Made by a program: the position numbers and the translations under genes. A DNA stretch of 25,712 nucleotides from NCBI GenBank assembly GCA_035524275.1, contig DATKPC010000061.1, positions 1 through 25,712 of the forward strand, read 5' to 3'. Position 1 is the first letter of the stretch; every line of letters starts with the position of its first letter. Shown piece after piece: positions 14,835 to 23,037 of the stretch. This DNA comes from DATKPC01 sp035524275. GTDB lineage: Bacteria > Pseudomonadota > Gammaproteobacteria > Burkholderiales > Burkholderiaceae_F. The notes beneath the pieces are model-generated. The model saw only the letters and a program-made list of their open reading frames with translations, was not told the DNA's origin and did no database searches.

Positions 14835-16356
14835 TGCCGTGGCCGACGCGCCGCTGATCGAGGTCGAGGGCCTGGGCAAGTCGTTCCCCGGCGTTCGCGC
14901 GCTCGACGACTGCCGGTTCGCGCTGCGGGCGGGCGAGGTGCATGCGCTGATGGGCGAGAACGGCGCCGGGAAGTCGACGCTGATGAAGATCCTCGCGGGC
15001 GTCTACGCGCCCGACAGCGGCACGATCCGGATCGACGGGCGGGCCGTGGAGGTGCCGAATCCGCGCGCGGCGCAGGCGCTCGGGATCGGCATCGTCCACC
15101 AGGAATTGAACCTGATGAACCACCTCAGCGCCGCGCAGAACATCTTCATCGGCCGCGAGCCGCGCCGCCGCGGCGGGCTGCTGCTCGACGAGGACGCGCT
15201 CAACCGGCAGGCGGAGTCGATCTTCGCGCGGATGCACCTGCACCTGGATCCGCGCACGCCGGTCGGGAGCCTGTCGGTCGCGAAGCAGCAGATGGTCGAG
15301 ATCGCGAAGGCGCTGTCGTTCGACTCCCGCGTGCTGATCATGGACGAGCCGACGGCGGCGCTGAACGACGCCGAGATCGAGGAACTCTTCCGCATCGTGC
15401 GCAAGCTGAAGTCGCACGGCGTCGGCATCGTCTACATCACGCACAAGATGGACGAATTGAAGCGCATCGCCGACCGCGTGACGGTCATGCGCGACGGCCG
15501 CACGATCGCGACCGTCGGCGCCGCCGAGACGCCGATCGACGCGATCATCGGGATGATGGTCGGACGACGCCTCGAGGACGCGCCCTGGCAGCCGCCCGAC
15601 ACGTCGCGCAACGACGTCGTCCTCGAAGTCCGCGGGCTGCGGCGCGGCACGGCGATACGCGACGTCAGCTTCTCGCTGCGGCGCGGCGAGATCCTCGGCT
15701 TCGCCGGGCTGATGGGCGCCGGCCGCACCGAGGTCGCGCGCGCGATCTTCGGCGCCGACCCGCGCGATGCCGGCGAGATCCTCGTCGACGGCGTGCCGGT
15801 GGCGATCCGCTCGCCGCGCGACGCCGTCGCGCACGGGATCGGTTACCTGTCGGAGGATCGCAAGCAGTTCGGGTTGATCACCGGGCTCGACGTCGAGACG
15901 AACATCGTGCTGCCGAGCCTGGGGCGCTTCGTGCGGCGCCACCTGTTCCTCGCGCGCGGCGCGATCCGCGACGCGGCGGAACGGTTCGTCGCGCGCCTCG
16001 GGATCAGGACGCCGTCGGTCCGGCAGCAGGTTCGCCTGCTGTCGGGCGGCAACCAGCAGAAGATCGTCATCGCGAAATGGCTGCTGCGCGAATCCGACGT
16101 GCTGCTGTTCGACGAACCGACGCGCGGGATCGACGTCGGGGCGAAGCGCGAGATCTACAGGCTGCTCAACGCGCTGGCGGAGCAGGGGCGCGCGATCGTG
16201 ATGATCTCGTCCGAACTGCCGGAGATCCTGCGGATGAGCCACCGCATCCTGGTGATGTGCGAAGGGCGCATCACCGGCGAGCTGGCGCGCGGCGACGCGA
16301 CGCAGGAGCGCATCATGCAGCTGGCGACCCAGCGCGAAACCGTCATGGCGGAGTAG
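14821..16356 (+). CDS. Sugar ABC importer ATPase, two nucleotide-binding domains (CUT2 family)
   Basis: The 511-residue protein has the duplicated layout of RbsA/XylG/MglA. The first domain has Walker A GENGAGKST (45-53), signature LSVAKQQM and Walker B VLIMDEPTAAL. The second has the degenerate Walker A usual for this family (GLMGAGRTE), signature LSGGNQQK and Walker B VLLFDEPTRGID. It powers uptake through the permease and binding protein encoded downstream. The start overlaps the lactonase gene; an alternative GTG at 14839 would avoid this, but ATG 14821 leaves the usual short N-terminal extension. Linkage to the fucose-type enzymes suggests a fucose or similar deoxy-sugar/aldose importer. 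Confidence 0.95.
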   Translation: MPPADAVADAPLIEVEGLGKSFPGVRALDDCRFALRAGEVHALMGENGAGKSTLMKILAGVYAPDSGTIRIDGRAVEVPNPRAAQALGIGIVHQELNLMNHLSAAQNIFIGREPRRRGGLLLDEDALNRQAESIFARMHLHLDPRTPVGSLSVAKQQMVEIAKALSFDSRVLIMDEPTAALNDAEIEELFRIVRKLKSHGVGIVYITHKMDELKRIADRVTVMRDGRTIATVGAAETPIDAIIGMMVGRRLEDAPWQPPDTSRNDVVLEVRGLRRGTAIRDVSFSLRRGEILGFAGLMGAGRTEVARAIFGADPRDAGEILVDGVPVAIRSPRDAVAHGIGYLSEDRKQFGLITGLDVETNIVLPSLGRFVRRHLFLARGAIRDAAERFVARLGIRTPSVRQQVRLLSGGNQQKIVIAKWLLRESDVLLFDEPTRGIDVGAKREIYRLLNALAEQGRAIVMISSELPEILRMSHRILVMCEGRITGELARGDATQERIMQLATQRETVMAE

Positions 16357-16369
16357 GAACTAGGAACCG

Positions 16370-17404
16370 ATGGCCGACAGCTCGCCCTTGCCCCCGTCCG
16401 AAGCCGCCGCGGCCCGCGGGCCGTCACTGCGCGGCGTCCGCGCGCTGCTCGGGTCGGCGGCGCGCCAGAAGCTGCTCGCGTTCGCGAGCCTGCTCGCGCT
16501 GATGATCTTCTTCACGCTGGCGTCGCCGAACTTCATGCAGCAGGACAATCTCGTCGCCATCCTGCAGGCCACCGCGGTCAACGGCGTCCTGGCGATCGCG
16601 TGCACGTTCGTGATCATCACCGGCGGCATCGACCTGTCGGTCGGCACGCTGATGACGTTCTGCGCGGTGATGGCCGGCGTCTTCCTGACGTACCTGGGCC
16701 TGCCGATCGGCGTCGGGATCGTCGCCGCGATCGCGTTCGGCGCGCTGTCCGGCTGCGTCTCCGGCGCGCTGATCGCGATCCTGACGATTCCGCCGTTCAT
16801 CGCGACGCTCGGGATGATGATGCTGCTCAAGGGCCTGTCGCTCGTCATCTCCGGGACGAAGCCGATCTACTTCAACGACACGCCGGAGTTCGCGTCGATC
16901 GCGCAGGACTCGGTGGTCGGCTGGCTGCTGCCGGCGCTGCCGATTCCCAACGCGGTGCTGATCCTGTTCCTTCTCGCGATCGCTGCGAGCATCGTGCTGA
17001 ATCGCACGCCGCTGGGCCGCTACACGTTCGCGCTGGGCAGCAACGAGGAGGCGGCGCGGCTGTCGGGGGTCAACGTGGCGGCGTGGAAGATCGTCATCTA
17101 CGCGCTGGGCGGCAGCATCTGCGGCGTCGCGGGACTGCTGATCGCGTCGCGGCTGAACTCGGCGCAGCCGGCGCTCGGCCAGGGCTACGAGCTCGACGCG
17201 ATCGCCGCCGTCGTCATCGGCGGCACGTCGCTGTCCGGCGGCACCGGCACGATCCTCGGCACGATCATCGGCGCGTTCATCATGAGCGTCCTCACCAACG
17301 GGCTGCGCATCATGTCCGTTGCGCAGGAATGGCAGACGGTCGTGACCGGCGCGATCATCATCCTCGCCGTCTACACCGACATCCTGCGACGCCGCCGGGC
17401 GTGA
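16370..17404 (+). CDS. Sugar ABC importer permease (RbsC-like, CUT2 family)
   Basis: The 344-residue inner-membrane protein has about 8-10 hydrophobic segments. It shows the CUT2 permease landmarks: FTLASPNFMQQDNLVAILQATAVNGVLAIACTFVIITGGIDLSVG early, NRTPLGRYTFALGSNEEAARLSGVNV in the middle, and GGTSLSGGTGTILGTIIGAFIMSVLTNGL near the end. A 14-base gap follows the ATPase gene and holds GGAACTAGGAACCG as a weak ribosome-binding site. It forms the membrane channel for the ATPase and binding protein in the same run. The N-terminal 30 residues are polar and probably cytoplasmic. Confidence 0.94.
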   Translation: MADSSPLPPSEAAAARGPSLRGVRALLGSAARQKLLAFASLLALMIFFTLASPNFMQQDNLVAILQATAVNGVLAIACTFVIITGGIDLSVGTLMTFCAVMAGVFLTYLGLPIGVGIVAAIAFGALSGCVSGALIAILTIPPFIATLGMMMLLKGLSLVISGTKPIYFNDTPEFASIAQDSVVGWLLPALPIPNAVLILFLLAIAASIVLNRTPLGRYTFALGSNEEAARLSGVNVAAWKIVIYALGGSICGVAGLLIASRLNSAQPALGQGYELDAIAAVVIGGTSLSGGTGTILGTIIGAFIMSVLTNGLRIMSVAQEWQTVVTGAIIILAVYTDILRRRRA

Positions 17405-17468
17405 TCGCCGCGCCCGGCATCTTCGGTACCACCCAAGGCGAACCACCACCACGAGGAGAAGGAGACAC

Positions 17469-18410
17469 ATGATGGATCGACGCACCACGTTGAAGGCCGC
17501 GCTCGGCGTCGCGACGCTCGGGATCGCCGGCACGGCGCTCGCCGACGAGACCTACATCCCGCTGATCTCGAAGGGGTTCCAGCACCAGTTCTGGCAGGCC
17601 GTGCGCGCGGGGGCCGAGCAGGCGGCGGCCGACTTCAAGGTCAAGGTGACCTTCGAGGGGCCGGAGACCGAGGCCATGGTCGACAAGCAGATCGACATGC
17701 TGGCCGCGGCGCTCGCCAAGATCCCGAAGGCCGTCGGCTTCGCCGCGCTCGACAGCAAGGCGGCGATCCCGCTGCTGAAGAAGGCGCAGGCCGCGAAGAT
17801 CCCGGTGATCGCGTTCGACTCCGGCGTCGACAGCGACATCCCGGTGACGACCGCGACGACCGACAACAAGGCGGCCGCAGCGCTCGCCGCGGACAAGATG
17901 GCCGAACTGATCGGCAAGGCCGGCGACATCGCGCTGGTCGTACACGACCAGACGAGTCGCACCGGGATCGACCGTCGCGACGGCTTCGTCGAGCGGATGA
18001 AGTCGGCCTATCCGAACATCAAGATCGTCTCCGTCCAGTATGGCGCCGGCGACCAGTTGAAGTCGACCGAGATCACGAAGTCGATTTTGCAGGCCAATCC
18101 GGGCCTGAAGGGGATCTTCGGCGCGAACGAAGGCTCGGCGATCGGCGTGCTGAACGGCGCGCGCGAGATGAAGCGCAAGATCGTCGTCATCGGCTACGAC
18201 TCCGGCAAGGTGCAGAAGGCCGCCATCCGCGACGGCAGCATGGCCGGCGCGATCACGCAAAACCCGGTCGGCATCGGGTACAAGACGGTCGAGGCGGCGG
18301 TCAAGGCGCTCAAGGGCGAGACGCTGCCGAAGGTCATCGATACCGGGTTCTACTGGTACGACAAGTCCAACATCGACGACGCGAAGATCGCGAAGGTGCT
18401 GTACGACTGA
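17469..18410 (+). CDS. Periplasmic sugar-binding protein of the CUT2 importer, with Tat-like signal
   Basis: The 313-residue protein belongs to the ribose/galactose-binding group (Peripla_BP_4 fold): two alpha/beta lobes with IPLISKGFQHQFWQAV at the first strand, PVIAFDSGVDSDIP at the hinge and GIFGANEGSAIGVLNG in the second lobe. The signal peptide begins MMDRRTTLKAA, with twin arginines followed by T-T-L-K, and likely cleaves after ALA (residue 25), so export by the Tat pathway is possible. The ribosome-binding site is strong (CACGAGGAGAAGGAG before ATG 17469/17472). It is the last gene of the run and supplies substrate recognition to the importer; the bound sugar is inferred as L-fucose or a close analogue. 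Confidence 0.93.
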   Translation: MMDRRTTLKAALGVATLGIAGTALADETYIPLISKGFQHQFWQAVRAGAEQAAADFKVKVTFEGPETEAMVDKQIDMLAAALAKIPKAVGFAALDSKAAIPLLKKAQAAKIPVIAFDSGVDSDIPVTTATTDNKAAAALAADKMAELIGKAGDIALVVHDQTSRTGIDRRDGFVERMKSAYPNIKIVSVQYGAGDQLKSTEITKSILQANPGLKGIFGANEGSAIGVLNGAREMKRKIVVIGYDSGKVQKAAIRDGSMAGAITQNPVGIGYKTVEAAVKALKGETLPKVIDTGFYWYDKSNIDDAKIAKVLYD

Positions 18411-18420
18411 CCTTTGACCG

Positions 18421-18628
18421 CCCTCTCCCCCACCCCTCTCCCGCTCCGCGGGCGAGGGGCGATCCGGCGTCGGCTGTTTTGGCGACGTCTCGATTTGCGA
18501 CCACGAGACTCCCCTCTCCCGCTCCGCGGGCGAGGGGCGATCCGGCGCCGGCTGTTTTGGCGACGTCTCGATTTGCGACCACGAGACTCCCCTCGCCCGC
18601 GGAGCGGGAGAGGGGCGGGGGGAGAGGG
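18421..18628. repeat. Palindromic GC-rich repeat element with a 78-bp tandem duplication
   Basis: A 27-bp imperfect palindrome starting CCCCTCTCCCGC and ending GCGGGCGAGGGG (12-base arms, 3-base TCC loop, one mismatch) occurs at 18433-18459 and 18511-18537. It occurs again as an exact reverse complement at 18589-18615. The first two copies are part of a 78-bp direct tandem repeat (18433-18510 and 18511-18588, one base difference). The outer flanks 18421-18432 and 18616-18628 extend the inverted symmetry (CCCTCTCCCCCA against a near-complement). The whole block lies between the binding-protein gene and the patatin gene. Each palindrome can form a strong hairpin, so the block may also end transcription of the importer operon. 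Pyrimidine-rich palindromes of this kind are dispersed in many GC-rich proteobacterial genomes. Confidence 0.9.
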
Positions 18629-18702
18629 CAGGCGCCGAGTCCTTCGCGCGCCTTTCAGTACACTGGCCGGGTCTGCCGTCCGCGCCGCGCCGAATCCATC
18701 CC

Positions 18703-19845
18703 ATGAGGAAACTTCCGTACGACTGTGTCGCGCTCGTCCTCCAGGGCGGCGGCGCGCTGGGCTCCTACCAGGCCGGCGTCGTTGAGGGTCTCGATGAGGC
18801 CGGGATCCATCCCGACTGGGTCGCCGGGATATCGATCGGCGCGCTCAACACCGCGATCGTCGCTGGCAACCCGCCGGGCCGGCGCGCGGAACGCCTGCGC
18901 GCGTTCTGGGACGAGATCTGCCAGCCGGCCTACTTCGCGCCGCTGCCCGATGCGCTGCAGGCGTTCGTCGGTCGTACCGACGGCGACGTGCGGCGGGCGT
19001 TCAGCGCGCTCGACGCCTGGCGCGCGCTGTTCGAAGGTCAGCGCGGTTTCTTCGTCCCGCGCGTGCCACCGGCGACCTGGGTGCAGCACGCCGATCCGAC
19101 CACGACGAGTTTCTATGACACCTCGCCGCTGAAGGCCACGCTCGAGCGTCACGCGGACTTCGATCGCATCAATTCGGGCGAGGTCCGCGTCTCGGTCGGG
19201 GCCGTCAACATCCGCACCGGGAACTTCGAGTATTTCGACAACACCGGCGAGCGTCGCGGCCGGCTGCGTCCCGAGCATTTCATGGCCTCCGGGTCGCTGC
19301 CCCCCGGCTTCCCCGCCACCGAAATCGACGGCGAGTTCTACTGGGACGGCGGGCTCGTCTCGAACACGCCGCTGGCCGAAGTGCTGCAGGCGTCGCCAAG
19401 GCGCGACACGCTGGTGTTCCAGGTCGACCTCTGGAGCGCGCGCGGGCACCTGCCGTCCGACCTGGCGTCGGTGCAGACGCGCCAGAAGGACATCCAGTTC
19501 TCCAGCCGCACGCGGATGGTGACCGACGCGATGAAGACGATGCAGCGACATCGCCGGATGCTGCGCGAAGTGCTGCAGCACGTCCCGGAGGCGGTGCGCG
19601 CGAAGGACCCCTGGTGCCAGGCGGCGGCGCGGGTCGCGTGCGAGCACCACTACAACGTGATCCATCTCATCTACCGCGACAAGGACTACGAGGGCCACTA
19701 CAAGGATTACGAATTCGGCCCGGCCACGATGCGGATGCACTGGGCGACCGGCCTCGACGACGTGCGCCGGACGCTGGCGCACGCCGATTGGCTCGAGCTG
19801 CCGCCTGACGGGGCGGAATTCGTGACGCACGACATCCACCGCTGA
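18703..19845 (+). CDS. Patatin-like phospholipase with C-terminal DUF3734-type region
   Basis: The 380-residue patatin-family lipid acyl hydrolase has its glycine-rich oxyanion loop at 15-20 (GGGALG), nucleophile Ser44 in GISIG and catalytic Asp215 in WDGGLVSNTP, so the Ser-Asp dyad is complete. After the catalytic domain the segment from LVFQVDLWSARGHLP through RMVTDAMKTMQRHRRML to the LIYRDKDYEGHYKDYEF region matches the extension seen in many proteobacterial patatins. No signal peptide is visible; it is probably cytoplasmic or membrane-associated. It is preceded by the palindromic repeat block and seems to be transcribed alone. The natural lipid substrate is unknown. Confidence 0.92.
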   Translation: MRKLPYDCVALVLQGGGALGSYQAGVVEGLDEAGIHPDWVAGISIGALNTAIVAGNPPGRRAERLRAFWDEICQPAYFAPLPDALQAFVGRTDGDVRRAFSALDAWRALFEGQRGFFVPRVPPATWVQHADPTTTSFYDTSPLKATLERHADFDRINSGEVRVSVGAVNIRTGNFEYFDNTGERRGRLRPEHFMASGSLPPGFPATEIDGEFYWDGGLVSNTPLAEVLQASPRRDTLVFQVDLWSARGHLPSDLASVQTRQKDIQFSSRTRMVTDAMKTMQRHRRMLREVLQHVPEAVRAKDPWCQAAARVACEHHYNVIHLIYRDKDYEGHYKDYEFGPATMRMHWATGLDDVRRTLAHADWLELPPDGAEFVTHDIHR

Positions 19846-20037
19846 GGGCAAACGCCCGGCGGCGCGGCAGGTCCCCGGGCCACCCGTTGGGGCCATCCCG
19901 GCCGCCGTGGCGGTGGCGCACGACTCCCACGCGCCGTGGCGGGCAATCGCATGACTTTTCGCACTATCGAGGCGCGCGTCCCCTGCGTAACTTGAAGCCT
20001 GTCGCCGGTGCCGAACATCCGGCGCGAGGAGACCAAG

Positions 20038-20241
20038 ATGCGAATCTGGGACGCCTTCCTGCCCACTCACGGCGAACCGCGCTGGGTCGCCAGTGGCCAC
20101 TTCGGCGAGACGGCCAGCGAGACCGACGTTCGCCGCGCGATCGTCCTGGAGCGTGGTCCGCTGCCGGGCCTGCTGCTGCAGATGCGCGAGGTCCCGGTCC
20201 TCGAGCCGGTCGGCGATATCGGCTGTCGCCGCGGCCTGTAG
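20038..20241 (+). CDS. Small protein of unknown function (67 aa)
   Basis: ATG 20038 follows GAGGAG by 7-8 bases, one of the clearest ribosome-binding sites in the window, and the frame runs to TAG at 20239. The product starts MRIWDAFLPTHGEPRWVASG and continues with a mix of acidic and basic residues (GETASETDVRRAIVLERG) and a late hydrophobic LPGLLLQM. It has no signal peptide or membrane span. I do not recognise the family. An in-frame ATG at 20008 lacks a ribosome-binding site. The gaps before it (19846-20037) and after it (20242-20409) show no other gene or clear promoter. Confidence 0.6.
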   Translation: MRIWDAFLPTHGEPRWVASGHFGETASETDVRRAIVLERGPLPGLLLQMREVPVLEPVGDIGCRRGL

Positions 20242-20409
20242 CACCGGCCCGCTCGCGGCGGCCCGGCCACCCCATCCGGGGTCCCGGGGGCCGCCGCGCG
20301 AATCGCCCATACACGTGATGCGTCGTCGCCCGCAGCGACAGGATGACACGGCCGCGTCATCGGCCGCCGCGACACTCGGGGGTTTCCCCCTCATCGAGGT
20401 CGCGCGCAC

Positions 20410-22038
20410 ATGGCATCGCCCGTCGCTCCCGATTCCATCGCGGTGACGCTACCGGCGTCCGCCGCCACCCGTCCTCAACTGGACTTCAAGAACGGCCCCG
20501 TCACCGCGGTGCTGTTTGCCGGCCTGCTGGCGCTCGGCCTCGCCTTCACGTCGTACAGCCTCTACAGCGACATCACCTCGAGCGGGGCGGCGACCGTCCG
20601 CACGTACCTGCCTTATGTCCTGCTCGGCGTCGCGCTGCTGATCGCGCTCGGCTTCGAATTCGTCAACGGCTTCCACGACACCGCCAATGCCGTGGCCACG
20701 GTGATCTACACGCATTCGCTGCCGCCGCCGGTCGCGGTGGTCTGGTCGGGCCTGTTCAATTTTCTCGGCGTCCTGGTCTCCAGCGGCGCCGTCGCGTTCG
20801 GCATCATCTCGCTGCTGCCGGTCGAGCTGATCCTGCAGGTGGGGTCGAGCGCCGGCTTCGCGATGGTCTTCGCGCTGCTGATCGCGGCGATCATCTGGAA
20901 CCTCGGCACCTGGTGGTTCGGGTTGCCGGCGTCTTCGTCGCATACGCTGGTCGGTTCGATCATCGGCGTCGGCATCGCCAATGCGCTTCTGCACGGGCGC
21001 GACGGCACGAGCGGCGTCGACTGGAGCCAGGCCGCGAAGGTCGGCTATTCGCTGCTGCTCTCGCCGCTGGTCGGCTTCGCGTTCGCGGCGCTGCTGCTGC
21101 TGGTGCTGCGCACGTTCGTGAAGAGCCGCGAGCTCTACGACGAGCCGCACGGCAACACGCCGCCGCCGTGGTGGGTGCGCGGCCTGCTCGTGCTGACCTG
21201 CACCGGCGTCTCGTTCGCGCACGGCTCGAACGACGGGCAGAAGGGGATGGGGCTGATCATGCTGATCCTCGTCGGGACCGTGCCGATCTCGTATGCACTG
21301 AACCGCGCCATGCCGGCCGAGCAGGTGACGCAGTTCGTCGCGGTCGCGAACGTGACGCAGCAGGCGATCGTCCGCAACGCCCCCGGCGCGGTTCCGGCGA
21401 ACCCGCGCGAGGTGCTGTCGGACTACGTCCGGACGCGGGCCGCGAAGCCGGAGGTCCTGCCGGCGCTCGGCGCCGTCGTCGGCGACATCGGCGCGCAGGT
21501 CAAGGACCACCCGTCGCTCGCGCGCCTGCCGGCGGACACGGTCGCGAACGTCCGCAACGACATGTATCTCGCCTCCGAGGCGATCCGCTTCCTGCTGCCG
21601 ACGGCGGCCGCGTCCTTCGACGCGGATGCGAGGGCCAACCTCGGCGCTTTCAAGAAGCAGATCGACGACGCGACGAAGTTCATTCCGCTGTGGGTCAAGG
21701 TCGCGGTCGCGATTGCGCTTGGGTTGGGCACGATGGTCGGCTGGAAGCGGATCGTCGTGACGGTCGGCGAGAAGATCGGCAAGACCCATCTCACGTACGG
21801 CCAGGGCGCGTCGGCCGAACTCGTGGCGATGGCGACGATCGGCGCCGCCGATGCGTTCGGGCTTCCGGTCTCGACGACGCACGTGCTCTCGTCGGGGGTC
21901 GCCGGCACGATGGCGGCCAACCGCTCCGGACTGCAGATGTCGACGCTGCGCAACCTGGCGATCGCCTGGGTGCTGACGCTGCCGGCCGCGATTGCGCTGT
22001 CGGGAGGGCTGTACGCGCTGTTCACGCACCTGTTCTAG
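20410..22038 (+). CDS. Inorganic phosphate transporter, PiT family
   Basis: The 542-residue membrane protein carries both duplicated PiT signatures: GFEFVNGFHDTANAVATVIYT in the N-terminal half and VSFAHGSNDGQKGMG in the second, plus the short repeats PASSSHT and PVSTTHV. About ten to twelve hydrophobic segments are present. A long soluble insert (about residues 300-430, from NRAMPAEQVTQ to KKQIDDATKF) separates the last segments, as in the larger bacterial PiT proteins. It imports phosphate, often as a metal-phosphate complex, with protons or sodium. The N-terminal 25 residues are polar and may be cytoplasmic. I saw no Pho box upstream, so low-affinity constitutive uptake is likely. Confidence 0.94.
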   Translation: MASPVAPDSIAVTLPASAATRPQLDFKNGPVTAVLFAGLLALGLAFTSYSLYSDITSSGAATVRTYLPYVLLGVALLIALGFEFVNGFHDTANAVATVIYTHSLPPPVAVVWSGLFNFLGVLVSSGAVAFGIISLLPVELILQVGSSAGFAMVFALLIAAIIWNLGTWWFGLPASSSHTLVGSIIGVGIANALLHGRDGTSGVDWSQAAKVGYSLLLSPLVGFAFAALLLLVLRTFVKSRELYDEPHGNTPPPWWVRGLLVLTCTGVSFAHGSNDGQKGMGLIMLILVGTVPISYALNRAMPAEQVTQFVAVANVTQQAIVRNAPGAVPANPREVLSDYVRTRAAKPEVLPALGAVVGDIGAQVKDHPSLARLPADTVANVRNDMYLASEAIRFLLPTAAASFDADARANLGAFKKQIDDATKFIPLWVKVAVAIALGLGTMVGWKRIVVTVGEKIGKTHLTYGQGASAELVAMATIGAADAFGLPVSTTHVLSSGVAGTMAANRSGLQMSTLRNLAIAWVLTLPAAIALSGGLYALFTHLF

Positions 22039-22122
22039 GACGACGCGCGGCGCAGGAGTGTCCCGTCGCTCATCGGCGGACACCGGGCCTCTCCTTGCCC
22101 GCGTGCGTACCGACGCCGACGC

Positions 22123-22995
22123 TCACCCCGCCTTTTTCTGCAACTCCAGGCAGGGGTCCGGGCGCGGCTGCGCCGCCGTCAGGATGATCGCGTCGAACGC
22201 GCCGCGCGGCAGTTCCGGCGCGTGTCCGTCGTCCTCGATGAGTCCGATGCTGACGGCCCGCTGGCGGTCGGCGGGCGAAAGGTAGCGCACGACGCCGATA
22301 TCGCGGCGGGCATGTCCGTTGCCGGCGAGCAGCACGACGCCGCGGGGCAGCACCGGCTGCAGCATCGCGGCCATCGTCGCGTCCCGCGCGACCTGCGCGC
22401 GGGCCATCGGTTCGAGCGCATCGGCCGGAAGCGTGTGGCAGTGGCCTTCGTCGACTTCGCGGCGCTGCGCCCGCAGCAGGTCGGCCGGCACGTCCTGCAG
22501 CCGCATCGCGGCCTGCTCGGCCGGGCCGAAGGCGGCGCCGACGCCGTCGCGCGCGACGCGCAACGCGTCGGCGCGCGACAGGTTCGCCGCGATCAGCGGT
22601 ACGCGATATGTCACGGCGAGTTCGACGTACGGCCGGTAGTACGTCCAGTTCCAGCCGCGGTCGCCCAGCGCGACGATCCGGTCGACCCGTTCCGCCACCG
22701 GCGCATCGGCCTGCAGCAACGCGTCGATCGCGGCCTGCTGCCCGCGATCGAACTGCTCCAGCGCAAGGGCCGGCCGTGCGCCGCCTTCATAGAGGCGGGC
22801 CAGCGCGGCGGCGCGCAGCCGATGCTGTGCGGCGTTGTCGTGGGTTTCGCCGAGGATCGCGACCGGATGCCGCGCGAGTTGCGCGGCGAGCTCGTCCGGA
22901 TTTGCCGGCATCACGTCGACCGACGCGCAGCCGCCCGCGGCCGCGGCGAGCGCGATGGCGGCGATTGATCTGCGGCAATGCAGGATGACGTTCAT
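22123..22995 (-). CDS. ChaN-like haem-binding lipoprotein (PF04187 family)
   Basis: The 290-residue protein has a lipoprotein signal (basic start, hydrophobic stretch, AGGC with lipid-modified Cys23). The mature part follows the ChaN family: HPVAILGETHDNAAQHRL near the start, ALALEQFDRGQQAAID, the central WNWTYYRPYVELA, EGHCHTLP and the late LLAGNGHARRDIGV. ChaN-type proteins are outer-membrane-associated and bind haem pairs; some may have hydrolase-like chemistry, as the fold resembles the Tiki/EreA group with conserved Glu and His residues. It is convergent with the PiT gene and divergent, with a 42-base gap, from the CBS-pair gene. No iron-regulated (Fur) box could be identified by eye. 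Confidence 0.87.
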   Translation of the reverse strand: MNVILHCRRSIAAIALAAAAGGCASVDVMPANPDELAAQLARHPVAILGETHDNAAQHRLRAAALARLYEGGARPALALEQFDRGQQAAIDALLQADAPVAERVDRIVALGDRGWNWTYYRPYVELAVTYRVPLIAANLSRADALRVARDGVGAAFGPAEQAAMRLQDVPADLLRAQRREVDEGHCHTLPADALEPMARAQVARDATMAAMLQPVLPRGVVLLAGNGHARRDIGVVRYLSPADRQRAVSIGLIEDDGHAPELPRGAFDAIILTAAQPRPDPCLELQKKAG

Positions 22996-23037
22996 CCTCG
23001 CACACTGAAGATGGATGGTGGAACGACGGGAGGTCCC

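Noticed and set aside
14452..16242. 596-codon minus-strand open frame
   Set aside because: It is a shadow of the ABC ATPase gene, with no domain and a composition typical of reverse reading of GC-rich codons.
18433..18615. CRISPR-like array
   Set aside because: There are only two direct units plus one inverted copy. The repeat is palindromic, spacers are identical rather than unique, and no cas genes are present.
22039..22122. Terminator between the convergent phosphate-transporter and ChaN-like genes
   Set aside because: No convincing stem with a T tract was visible in the 84 bases.
20343..22187. 614-codon plus-strand frame over the phosphate transporter
   Set aside because: It is in another frame of the PiT gene; it is Arg-rich and has no membrane segments or motifs.
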